64,000 nt of DNA from Methylobacterium nodulans ORS 2060 (lineage in GTDB: Bacteria; Pseudomonadota; Alphaproteobacteria; Rhizobiales; Beijerinckiaceae). The stretch covers positions 248,001 to 312,000 of the forward strand of contig NC_011887.1 of assembly GCF_000022085.1 (NCBI RefSeq), written 5' to 3'. The notes under the pieces were generated by a model. It saw nothing but the letters and a program-made list of their open reading frames with translations, searched no databases and was not told the DNA's origin. Positions 43,088 to 51,141 of the stretch are shown here, piece by piece. Every line of letters begins with the position of its first letter. Position 1 is the stretch's first letter. Both the position numbers and the translations under genes were made by a program.

Positions 43088-44757
43088 CCGATCCGTTACC
43101 GTCGAACGCCGCCTTGGATGAGGAAGCAGCCGCCAAAACGATCAGCCGCCGGAGGATGCTGCTTGGGGGAACTGCCCTGGCCGCCTCGGTCGCCGGCACC
43201 GCACCCACGATTGCGCAGGCGCAGCAACCGGCCCCGGCCCCGCAGCCGGCCCCCGTCAGGACCGGCGCCACAGGCCGGCCAGTCAACATCCTGGTGATGT
43301 TCGGCGACGACATCGGGCAGTCGAACATCAGCGCCTACACCTTCGGCCTGATGGGTTACCGCACACCCAACATCGACCGCATCGCCCGCGAGGGCATGAT
43401 GTTCACCGACTACTACGCCGAGCAAAGCTGTACGGCCGGCCGCTCCTCCTTTATCACCGGCCAGTCGACCCTGCGGACCGGCCTGTCGAAGGTTGGCCTA
43501 CCCGGCGCGACGGTGGGTCTTCAGAAGGAAGATCCAACGCTGGCGGAACTCCTCAAGCCGCTCGGCTACGCCACGGGGCAGTTCGGCAAGAACCATCTCG
43601 GCGACCGCGACGAGTACCTGCCGACGAACCACGGCTTCGACGAGTTCTTCGGCAACCTCTATCATCTCAACGCCGAGGAGGAGCCGGAGCAGCGGACCTA
43701 CCCGCGCGATCCCGAGTTCCGCAAGCGGTTCGGCCCGCGCGGGGTGATCCGCTCGTCGGCGGACGGCAAGATCGAGGACACGGGTCCGCTCACCAAAAAG
43801 CGGATGGAAACAATTGACGACGAGACCTCGGCCGCCGCTATGGATTTTATCGAGCGCCAGGTCCGGGCGAACAAGCCGTTCTTCTGCTGGTTCAACGCGA
43901 CCCGGATGCACCTCCGGACGCATGTCGCGGAGAACCATCGCAGCCCGCCGGGCCTGACTGCCCGGACCGAGTACGCGGACGGCATGGTCGAGCATGACGG
44001 GCACATCGGGCAGCTCCTGAAGAAACTCGACGACCTCGGCATCGCGAACGACACCATCGTGCTCTACACCACCGACAACGGCCCGCACATGAACTCGTGG
44101 CCGGACAGCGCCATGACGCCGTTCCGCAGCGAGAAGGACACGAACTGGGAGGGCGCCTTCCGGGTGCCTTGCATGATCCGCTGGCCGGGCCACATCCAGG
44201 CGGGCTCCGTCTCGAACGAGATCGTCAGTGGGCTCGACTGGGTGCCGACCCTGGTGGCCGCCGCGGGTGATCCCAACATCGTGGACAAGCTGCTCAAGGG
44301 CCACACGGCCGGAGCGAAGTCCTTCAAGGTCCACCTCGACGGCTACAACCAGCTCCCGTACCTGACCGGCCAGCAGGACCGCGGCGCCCGCAAGGGGTTC
44401 TTCTACTTCAACGACGACGGCGACCTCGTCGGGATGCGCTACGAGAACTGGAAGATCGTCTTCGAGGAGCAGCGCGCCCCCGGAACGATGCGGATCTGGG
44501 CCGAGCCGTTCACGCCGCTGCGGGTGCCGAAACTGTTTGACCTGAGGGCTGACCCCTACGAGCGGGCCGACATCACCTCGAACACCTACTACGACTGGCT
44601 CATTTCAAATGTGTACGTCCTCGTTCCTGCTCAGGCGGAGGTCGCGAAGTTCCTCGACACGTTCCGCGAGTTCCCGCCCCGACAGCGGGCGGCAAGCTTC
44701 AGCGTCGACCAGATCGTTGAGAAGATGAAGCGGGCGACGGAGGTCCCCAGCCGGTGA
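43084..44757 (+). CDS. Cys-type arylsulfatase, Tat-exported
   Basis: 557 residues. A twin-arginine signal (SRRRMLLGGTALAASVAGTAPTIAQA) is followed by a Pro/Ala linker and the sulfatase domain. Metal Asp75-Asp76 are in MFGDDIGQSNIS. The maturation motif is SCTAGRSSFITGQ with Cys116 in C-x-A-x-R form, the substrate of FGE. The second conserved region is TTDNGPHMNSWPDSAMTPFRSEK. Overlap with the FGE gene (ATGA) couples enzyme and activator. FGE is cytosolic, so modification must precede Tat export of the folded protein. Physiological sulfate ester unknown. Confidence 0.93.
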   Translation: MTDPLPSNAALDEEAAAKTISRRRMLLGGTALAASVAGTAPTIAQAQQPAPAPQPAPVRTGATGRPVNILVMFGDDIGQSNISAYTFGLMGYRTPNIDRIAREGMMFTDYYAEQSCTAGRSSFITGQSTLRTGLSKVGLPGATVGLQKEDPTLAELLKPLGYATGQFGKNHLGDRDEYLPTNHGFDEFFGNLYHLNAEEEPEQRTYPRDPEFRKRFGPRGVIRSSADGKIEDTGPLTKKRMETIDDETSAAAMDFIERQVRANKPFFCWFNATRMHLRTHVAENHRSPPGLTARTEYADGMVEHDGHIGQLLKKLDDLGIANDTIVLYTTDNGPHMNSWPDSAMTPFRSEKDTNWEGAFRVPCMIRWPGHIQAGSVSNEIVSGLDWVPTLVAAAGDPNIVDKLLKGHTAGAKSFKVHLDGYNQLPYLTGQQDRGARKGFFYFNDDGDLVGMRYENWKIVFEEQRAPGTMRIWAEPFTPLRVPKLFDLRADPYERADITSNTYYDWLISNVYVLVPAQAEVAKFLDTFREFPPRQRAASFSVDQIVEKMKRATEVPSR

Positions 44758-44766
44758 TGCGCCAGC

Positions 44767-44796
44767 GCGGGCGTTCCTGAGGAGCGGAACACCCGC
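44767..44796 (+). terminator. Hairpin between sulfatase and HAD phosphatase genes
   Basis: An 11-bp stem with one mismatch (GCGGGCGTTCC with GGAACACCCGC) closes on an 8-base loop. There is no T run, so partial attenuation is more likely than full termination. Confidence 0.4.
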
Positions 44797-44819
44797 GGCA
44801 ACTCTCCAGGAGGCACGAC

Positions 44820-45860
44820 ATGCCGGTTCAGGCAGGGAGCGTGAGCCGCCGGGCGATGCTGTCGGGTGTCGCGACGCTGGTCGCCGCACCGGGCATCCTA
44901 CGGGCGGGAGCTGCCGAGGGGCGGGCCGATCCTCTCCCGTCCTGGAACGAGGGTGGCCCCAAGCAGGCCATCCTGGACTTCGTCGGGCGCGTGACCACGT
45001 CCGGCGGCCACGACTTCGTCCCGCCGCCGGAGCGCGTCGCGGTCTTCGACAACGACGGTACGCTCTGGGCGGAGCAGCCGGTCTACTTCCAGGTGGCATT
45101 CGCCCTCGACCGGGTGAAGGCGCTCGCGCCCGCGCATCCGGAGTGGAAGGACACGCAGCCGTTCAAGGGCGTGATCGAGAACGATCCCAAGGCGGTCGCT
45201 GCTGCCGGTGAGAAGGGCCTGCTGCAGATCGTGGCGGCGACCCACGCCGGCATGACGACGGCGGAATTCGATGCCGTGGTCAAGGAGTGGCTCCGCACCG
45301 CGCGCCATCCCCGCTTCGGGCGGCCCTACGACAGCCTCGTTTATCAGCCGATGCTCGAACTGCTCGGGTTCCTGCGAGCAAGCGGCTTCAAGACCTTCAT
45401 CGTCTCCGGGGGCGGCGTCGAGTTCATGCGCACCTTCGCCGAGCGGACCTACGGCATCCCGCCCGAGCAGGTCGTGGGCTCGTCCGGCGTCACCAAGTTC
45501 GAGATCCGGCCCGACGGACAGCCGGTGCTCGTCAAGGAGGCGAAAGTCGAGTTCGTCGATGACGGCGCCGGCAAGCCTTCGGGCATCAACCGCTTCATCG
45601 GGCGCCGGCCGATCCTGGCCTTCGGCAACTCGGATGGCGACCAGCAGATGCTGGAATGGACCGCCGCCGGGGCCGGTCCCCGCTTCCTGGGCCTCGTCCA
45701 TCACACCGACGGCGAGCGCGAGTACGCCTACGACCGCCAGTCCCATGTCGGGCAACTCGACAAGGCTCTCGACGAGGCCGCCGAGCGTGGCTGGGTTGTG
45801 GTCGATGTGGCACGGGACTGGAAGTCCGTCTTCTCGGCTGAACCCCGGACCAACCGCTGA
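44820..45860 (+). CDS. Secreted HAD-superfamily phosphatase
   Basis: 346 residues. A Tat-like signal (SRRAMLSGVATLVAAPGILRAGA) precedes a HAD domain with motif I VAVFDNDGTLWAEQP, motif II FIVSGGGVEF and motif IV AFGNSDGDQQMLEW. The nucleophile and acid Asp pair is intact. It probably hydrolyses a phosphomonoester in the periplasm. ATG 44820 follows CAGGAGGCACGAC. Placed 62 bases after the sulfatase on the same strand, so they may act on related organo-esters, though this is inferred from position only. Confidence 0.85.
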   Translation: MPVQAGSVSRRAMLSGVATLVAAPGILRAGAAEGRADPLPSWNEGGPKQAILDFVGRVTTSGGHDFVPPPERVAVFDNDGTLWAEQPVYFQVAFALDRVKALAPAHPEWKDTQPFKGVIENDPKAVAAAGEKGLLQIVAATHAGMTTAEFDAVVKEWLRTARHPRFGRPYDSLVYQPMLELLGFLRASGFKTFIVSGGGVEFMRTFAERTYGIPPEQVVGSSGVTKFEIRPDGQPVLVKEAKVEFVDDGAGKPSGINRFIGRRPILAFGNSDGDQQMLEWTAAGAGPRFLGLVHHTDGEREYAYDRQSHVGQLDKALDEAAERGWVVVDVARDWKSVFSAEPRTNR

Positions 45861-45873
45861 GCGGAGGTGGGCG

Positions 45874-46482
45874 ATGGCAAGCCAACCCGAGCCCGTGATG
45901 CTGCCAGAGGCCCGCCAGGCGGGCGTCAAGGCGCTGCTCGACTCCCAGATTGGGGGCGAGAACGCCACCGTCGCCCAACTTCGGGCGCAGCTCGGCGACG
46001 CGGAATGGGAGCTTGCGCGGACGAGCATTCGCGCGCCGGCCGACCGCTACGTCACGCTCTCGGCGCTGGCGGTCGGCGACCGCGTCACGCCGATGCGCTC
46101 CATGATGTCGTTCCTCATCGCCGACGACATCGTCCTGCTGGGTGTCTTCCAGCAGAACGGGCTGAAGACGGTGATACCGGGAGCCAAGGTCAGGTTGGTC
46201 CTGGCGAATGATCCGGGCAGGATCCATGACGCGAAGGTCCTGCGCGTCGGTCGTGGGGTCGGACAGGGACAGCTCTCCGCGACGGGCACGCTGGCGCGCA
46301 TCGGCGCGGTCGGCCTCACCGCGGAATTCCCGGTCGAGATCGAGCTGCCGCGCGACCTCGACCGTAACCTGCTTCGCCCCGGCATGTCGGGCGCGGCCAC
46401 GGCATTCTCCCCCGACGCCGGCCCCATCGGGGTCATCGCGTCAATCCTGCTGTGGGTCAGCGCCTACATGGCCTATTTGTAG
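45874..46482 (+). pseudogene. Truncated HlyD/membrane-fusion protein
   Basis: 202 residues that match only the C-terminal half of HlyD-type adaptors. It keeps the return hairpin and barrel (AELRAQLGDAEWELARTSIRAPADRYVTLSALAVGDRV, then GLTAEFPVEIELP and NLLRPGMSGAATAF) and ends in a hydrophobic helix. The N-terminal membrane anchor, lipoyl half and forward coiled coil are missing, so export function is unlikely. It could still be translated from ATG 45874 (GCGGAGGTGGGCG). No pump gene follows; an insertion sequence does. Confidence 0.6.
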
Positions 46483-46717
46483 AGGCGGCGGGGAAGGCCG
46501 AGGCCGCATAAGGCACACGGCGACGTGATGAAAGCCGCCGTAGAAGGCCCTCAACACTCATCAAAACCACCGGTGGAGCGCCTCCGGCAACGTTGGGGAG
46601 TGCCCCTGAACGCAACGCCCGAAGCCGCTCTGCCGCTCCAAGATACTCAGTCTGCGAAGGTCCGCTTACACGGGCATTGCGGCGCTTGGGAGCAGGCCGG
46701 CACTCCGTCGGCTCCTG

Positions 46718-48271
46718 GCGGATTTCGTTGAAAAACTCGCGGGCGATCTGGATCGAGCACCGATCGGCTGAGCGAGCCGATCCAACATGAGGGGGATCCC
46801 GGCCGATCAGGCCGGGCTCAGCTGCTGTAGCGGGATCAGCTGGGCGAGCTTCCTGAGGTTCTGGGCCGCTGCGGCGAGGTGGAACTCGTCCCGGGCCCCG
46901 TTCGGACCCCGCAGCCGCAGCCGATCCAGCTTCAGGATTCGCTTGAGGTGGGCGAACAACATCTCGACCTTCTTGCGCTCGCGCCGCGAGGTGCGGCCCT
47001 CCTCCGAGGCGCAGATGTCGCGCGCCATCTGCCGGGCGCCTTCGTGGATCGAGCGCGGGATCTTGCGGGCGGGTGTGGTGGGGCAGCATCGTGGCTTCAG
47101 CGCGCAGGCGTCGCAGTCGCGCTTGCTGGCCCGGTAGCGCATCATGCCATCGTCGTCGACGAGCGGGAACGGCGTCCGATAGACCTTCTGGCGTGGCCGC
47201 AATGGGTGGCCGGCCGGGCAGGTGTAGGCATCGGCTGCAGGGTCGTAGGTGAAGGCTGACCGGCTGAAGGTGCCATCGCGGCGCTCGGACTTGTCGAAGA
47301 CGGGGATGTGCGGCTCGATCCCGCGCTCGTGCACGAGCCAAGCGAGCTGCTCGGCCGACCCGTAGGCACTGTCGGCCGCAAGCCGGGCCGGCCACAGCCC
47401 GAAGCGGTCCTGCGCGCGCGCGATCATGGTGCGGGCTGCCCCGACCTCCGCCTGCCGGATGGCGCGGCTGGCCTCGACATCGACGATCACGGCGTGGTCG
47501 AGGTCGATCAGGTAGTTGGTGGCGTAGGCGAAGAAGGCATGGCCCTTCAGCGCGCCCGTCCACTGCGCCGCCGGGTCGGAGCGGGAGACGAACTTCGGCT
47601 GGACCTCGCTCGCTGCTCCCCAGGCGGCTTCGTCGAGGGTGTCGAGGTACTCGCGCACCGACCGGCGGATCCGGGCGAGATCGTTCCAGTCGACGGCCTC
47701 GGAGGCGTCTGCGGAGCGCTGCTTGTTGGCATCGGCCCGGATCAGGCTGGCATCGACCGCGAAGCCCTCGCCACCGACCAGCCCCTCCTCGATGCAGCGC
47801 TGCACGGTGGTCTCGAACACCTCGCGCAGCAGGTCGCTGTCACGGAAACGACCGTGTCGGTTCTTGGAGAAGGTCGAGTGGTCGGGCACCGCGCCATCCA
47901 ACCCGAGCCGGCAGAACCAGCGGTAGGCGAGGTTGAGATGCACCTCCTCGCACAGACGGCGCTCGGAGCGGATGCCGAAGCAGTAGCCGACGAGCAGCAT
48001 GCGAACCATCAGCTCGGGATCGACCGAAGGCCGACCCGTGGTGCTGTAGAAGGGACGCAGGTGCGCGCGTAGGCCCGACAGGTCGACGAAGCGGTCGATG
48101 GCGCGCAGGAGATGGTCGGCGGGTACGTGGGTATCGAGCGAGAACTCGTAAAACAGGGCGCCCTGCTCGACTTGCCGAGGTCCCATCATCTGCTTCGATC
48201 TCCGTCTTTCGACAGGAGTGAATCACCCCGCGACTACCGCCGCAACAGCGGAGTTTTTCAACAGAATCGGC
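46718..48271 (-). mobile_element. IS1182-family insertion sequence
   Basis: About 1.55 kb. Imperfect terminal inverted repeats share GATT-N2-GTTGAAAAACTC at the left end (near 46721-46738) and its complement at the right end (near 48251-48268). Exact outer ends and target duplication could not be fixed by eye. One transposase gene fills the element. From 46483 to 46717 I see no gene. Confidence 0.8.
46807..48189 (-). CDS. IS1182-family transposase
   Basis: 460 residues, apparently intact. The N-terminal helix-turn region FYEFSLDTHVPADHLLRAIDRFVDLSGLRAHLRPFYSTTGRPSVDPELMVRMLLVGY is family-typical. The DDE residues are in GFAVDASLIRADAN, RLAADSAYGSAEQL and KKVEMLFAHLKRILKLDRLRLRG. A cysteine motif KRDCDACALKPRCCP lies before the last acidic residue, as is usual for IS1182. 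Full length and without stops, so the element may still be active. Confidence 0.9.
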   Translation of the reverse strand: MMGPRQVEQGALFYEFSLDTHVPADHLLRAIDRFVDLSGLRAHLRPFYSTTGRPSVDPELMVRMLLVGYCFGIRSERRLCEEVHLNLAYRWFCRLGLDGAVPDHSTFSKNRHGRFRDSDLLREVFETTVQRCIEEGLVGGEGFAVDASLIRADANKQRSADASEAVDWNDLARIRRSVREYLDTLDEAAWGAASEVQPKFVSRSDPAAQWTGALKGHAFFAYATNYLIDLDHAVIVDVEASRAIRQAEVGAARTMIARAQDRFGLWPARLAADSAYGSAEQLAWLVHERGIEPHIPVFDKSERRDGTFSRSAFTYDPAADAYTCPAGHPLRPRQKVYRTPFPLVDDDGMMRYRASKRDCDACALKPRCCPTTPARKIPRSIHEGARQMARDICASEEGRTSRRERKKVEMLFAHLKRILKLDRLRLRGPNGARDEFHLAAAAQNLRKLAQLIPLQQLSPA

Positions 48272-48365
48272 GCTTTGCGGGAGTAGCGTCGCGTTGTCAG
48301 GCATCGAAGCGATGCATGGCGCGTTTCTCACCTGATCGAGTTCTGGCGCGGGATTGCTGCCCACG

Positions 48366-49136
48366 ATGGTCAAGATCACCGGCGTTCTTCTCGACCTAAG
48401 TGGTGTCGTGTTCAGCGGCGATGAAGCGATCGGCGACGCAGTCGCGAGCATCAAGGACTTGAGGACGAACGGCATACCGTTCCGCTTCGTGACCAACACG
48501 ACGTCGAAGCCGGTGCGTACGCTCGCGGAGAAACTGCGCCGCCTCGGGATCGACGCGTCCGAGGAGGACATCTTCACGCCGGCGTCGGCAGCGCGAAAGC
48601 TTGTCCATGAGCGCGGCCTGTCACCCTATCTCGTGGTCCACCCAGACCTGCTCGAAGATCTGGACGTTCCGTCCGGGCGTAACCCTGATGCGGTCATCGT
48701 CGGCGACGCGGGCCAGACGTTCTCCTACGATGTGCTCAACACGGCGTTTCGGCTTATCAACGGCGGAGCCGCGTTCATTGCCCTGGCGCGCAACCGGACG
48801 TTCCGGGATGCCGATGGGCAACTGAGCCTCGATGCTGGGCCGTTTGTGGTTGCGCTGGAGTTCGCGACACGGAGCGAGGCTTTCCTCGTTGGGAAACCGT
48901 CGGCTTCGTTCTACGCGGCTGCCATAGCGGACCTTGGTACGCCGGCCTGTGAAACGGCGATGATCGGCGACGACGCGGAATCGGATGTGGCGGGCGCTCT
49001 GGAACTCGGGATGGCAGGTCTTCTGGTCCGAACTGGGAAGTATAAGGACGGCGATGAATTTCGGATCGACCGGAAGCCGACAGCGACGGTGCCGGACCTT
49101 CGACGGGCGGTAAACTGGGTGCTGGACCGGATGTAA
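48366..49136 (+). CDS. HAD-IIA phosphatase, LHPP-like
   Basis: 256 residues. It aligns well by eye with human LHPP over its whole length: VLLDLSGVVFSGDEAIGDAVASIKDL at the nucleophile, FVTNTTSKPVRTLAEKLRRLGIDASEEDIFTPASAARKLV, then VGKPSASFYAAAIADLG and MIGDDAESDVAGALELGMAGLLVRTGKY. The motif I second Asp is Ser, as in LHPP. The family is reported to hydrolyse phosphohistidine, phospholysine or pyrophosphate. ATG 48366; the preceding 100 bases adjoin the IS, so its native promoter may be lost. Confidence 0.85.
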   Translation: MVKITGVLLDLSGVVFSGDEAIGDAVASIKDLRTNGIPFRFVTNTTSKPVRTLAEKLRRLGIDASEEDIFTPASAARKLVHERGLSPYLVVHPDLLEDLDVPSGRNPDAVIVGDAGQTFSYDVLNTAFRLINGGAAFIALARNRTFRDADGQLSLDAGPFVVALEFATRSEAFLVGKPSASFYAAAIADLGTPACETAMIGDDAESDVAGALELGMAGLLVRTGKYKDGDEFRIDRKPTATVPDLRRAVNWVLDRM

Positions 49137-49206
49137 GCATCGGCGGCATCGGATTTGTCCGGAGCATACGGACGTCGCATCGATAGGTTTCCGCGGCTAA
49201 CCTACT

Positions 49207-49588
49207 TCACCTGGGAGCCTGAGGAGCCATCCGCGCAGCAGGCGCTGAATGGACGAGATTGACCCCAAGTGGTCCTTCGCGCGAGGCGAACGTCCGGTTG
49301 CGGCCGTCCGAGGCAGCGCTGCCGAGGTCGGCGAGCGTGACGACCAAGCCCATCGGCCACGGTGTGCCGTCAGCGAACGCGCCAACCAGCCCGGCCCTGA
49401 GAATACCGCTGCCGTGGTGGATCGCGCCGACGAGCGCCGACACGGCACCGGCTCGCTCCGGGAAGAGGTTCAGCGCCCCGGCGATCGAGTTGGCCACAAT
49501 GAAGTGCGATGATCTCGTAGCCGCGCCCCGCGCTGCCCTCCGGGTGCTCCGGGCAGCGGGCGAGCGTCAGGGTGATGGTCGACAGCAT
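49207..49588 (-). pseudogene. Two gene ends joined: hypothetical N-terminus and Bcr/CflA-type MFS C-terminus
   Basis: On the minus strand ATG 49588 begins MLSTITLTLARCPEHPEGSAGRGYEIIA, the start of a short conserved-looking protein. It breaks near 49505. In a different frame the sequence continues SIAGALNLFPERAGAVSALVGAIHHGSGIL and ADGTPWPMGLVVTLA, which is the last two helices of a Bcr/CflA drug transporter. This is a deletion junction. The rest of 49137-49969 holds only an FNR-like site. Confidence 0.6.
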
Positions 49589-49840
49589 GGGATCCTTCTT
49601 CCAGGGACTGCGCTGCATCGCGCCTGCGCGCGCACAAGGCGCACGCGCCGGGCGCTCCTCTCGGGCAGGCCCAGCCTCGCACCGAGGCCCAAGTCATTTC
49701 ATTCTGGCCCTCGGCGGCGTTCTCACCCTGATCCAGCGCACAAAGCCCCTCGGCGGAGTGCACGGGCTCAGGTGGGGGCGCCACGTGCGCCCGGCATCGG
49801 AAGTGACGCTCGCGTCCCGCTTCCTGCCGGGGCATCTCCC

Positions 49841-49854
49841 TTGAGGCGAATCAA
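49841..49854. promoter_or_regulatory. FNR/FixK-type box upstream of the ABC membrane protein gene
   Basis: TTGAGGCGAATCAA fits TTGA-N6-TCAA. It ends 115 bases before the start at 49970. Three more such sites lie upstream of genes in this 14-kb segment. Confidence 0.5.
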
Positions 49855-49969
49855 GGCCGCGGCGCCCGGCCTGCAGTATCGAGCCTGTTTCCGGCCTGCT
49901 CATGCGCGACCGTGTCGCCCGGCGGTGCCGGCGCGATGGCCCGCGGTCATCCGCAAGGAAGGCTGGCTC

Positions 49970-51070
49970 ATGTCAACGATAAGGAACGTGCGCCCGGCCG
50001 ACGGCCCGTCCGAGGCAGGGGGCGCGCAGGAGCCCCCGATGAGCTCCGATTCCGACTACGGCGATGCCGTGTGCACGCCACCCGATCTCCTCAGCTTCAT
50101 TCTGCGCGAGAGCGCCGCGGCGCAGCTCTGGCTGGCCATCCTGGTGATCGCAGTGTTCCTTGCGGGAGTCGCCCCCCTTGAGATTCAGCGGCGCGCCGTC
50201 AGCCAGGCCGTCAAGGGCGCCGACCCGCACGCGCTGCTCTGGCTTGCCGCGCTCTACGCTCTGGCCGCCTGCGGGCTCGGCCTGCTGAAGCTCGTGCTCA
50301 ACATCACCCGCGGCTTCGTCAGCGAGCGGGCGGTGCGGAGGCTTCGCGCTTCCATCATGGAGGATTTCCACCGCTCGGCGGAGGGGCGCCGCCTGGCGCA
50401 GACCCGCGGCGTCGAGATCGCGCTGGTGCTGGACGAGGCCGAGCCTGTGGGCGGCTTCGTCGGCGTCTGCTTCTCGGAGCCTCTGCTGCAAACCGGCGTC
50501 CTGCTCACCACGCTCGGCTATCTCGCCTTTCTCAACCCGCTGATGGCGCTCCTCACCCTGGCAGTGTTCTCGCCCCAGCTCGTGTTCGTGCCCCTGATGC
50601 AGCGGGCCATCAACCGCCGCGTCAGCGCACGGATCAGCCTCCTGCGCCGCATCAGCGGCGGGCTCGTGGGGGAGCGGAGCGGGAGCGGCGCCCTCACGGC
50701 TGCCGAGGCGGATCAGCTCCAGGGCGTCTTCCTCCTCAACATGGGCATCTTCCGCATCAAGTTCTCGATGAACTTCCTGATGAACATGTCCTACCACCTC
50801 GGCGTGGCGGGCATCCTGGGCGTGGGCGGCTACGCCGTTACGACGGGCGACACCGAGGTGAGCACGGTGGTCGCGTTCGTGGCCGGTCTCTCGCACATGA
50901 ATGACCCTTGGGGCGATCTGGTGAACTGGTTTCGCGAGTGCAGCGTCACGCGCACGAAGTACGCGCTGATCGCGCGCGCGACCGAGGCGGCGGCCGGACG
51001 ACAGGAGGCCGGGCGAACCGACTATCGGTCATCGCTGGACACGTCAGGCGGACATCCTTGCGTGGGCTGA
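49970..51070 (+). CDS. ABC exporter-type membrane domain without ATPase domain
   Basis: 366 residues. Six hydrophobic helices with the type I exporter layout: SAAAQLWLAILVIAVFLAGVAPLEIQRRAV, LLWLAALYALAACGLGLLKLVLN, then a long cytoplasmic segment (RRLRASIMEDFHRSAEGRR) and later helices at LLTTLGYLAFLNPLMALLTLAVF and HLGVAGILGVGGYAVTTG. The chain ends without Walker A or signature motifs, and no ATPase gene follows on this strand. It may pair with an ATPase elsewhere or be a membrane-only derivative. ATG 49970 follows AAGGAAGG. An FNR-like box is upstream. Confidence 0.75.
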   Translation: MSTIRNVRPADGPSEAGGAQEPPMSSDSDYGDAVCTPPDLLSFILRESAAAQLWLAILVIAVFLAGVAPLEIQRRAVSQAVKGADPHALLWLAALYALAACGLGLLKLVLNITRGFVSERAVRRLRASIMEDFHRSAEGRRLAQTRGVEIALVLDEAEPVGGFVGVCFSEPLLQTGVLLTTLGYLAFLNPLMALLTLAVFSPQLVFVPLMQRAINRRVSARISLLRRISGGLVGERSGSGALTAAEADQLQGVFLLNMGIFRIKFSMNFLMNMSYHLGVAGILGVGGYAVTTGDTEVSTVVAFVAGLSHMNDPWGDLVNWFRECSVTRTKYALIARATEAAAGRQEAGRTDYRSSLDTSGGHPCVG

Positions 51071-51141
51071 CGCGGTCTCGATCGACAACGCACCATCTCG
51101 GGGTGCACCGATTCCTATGGCTCATCCTGAGGCTTCATCCG

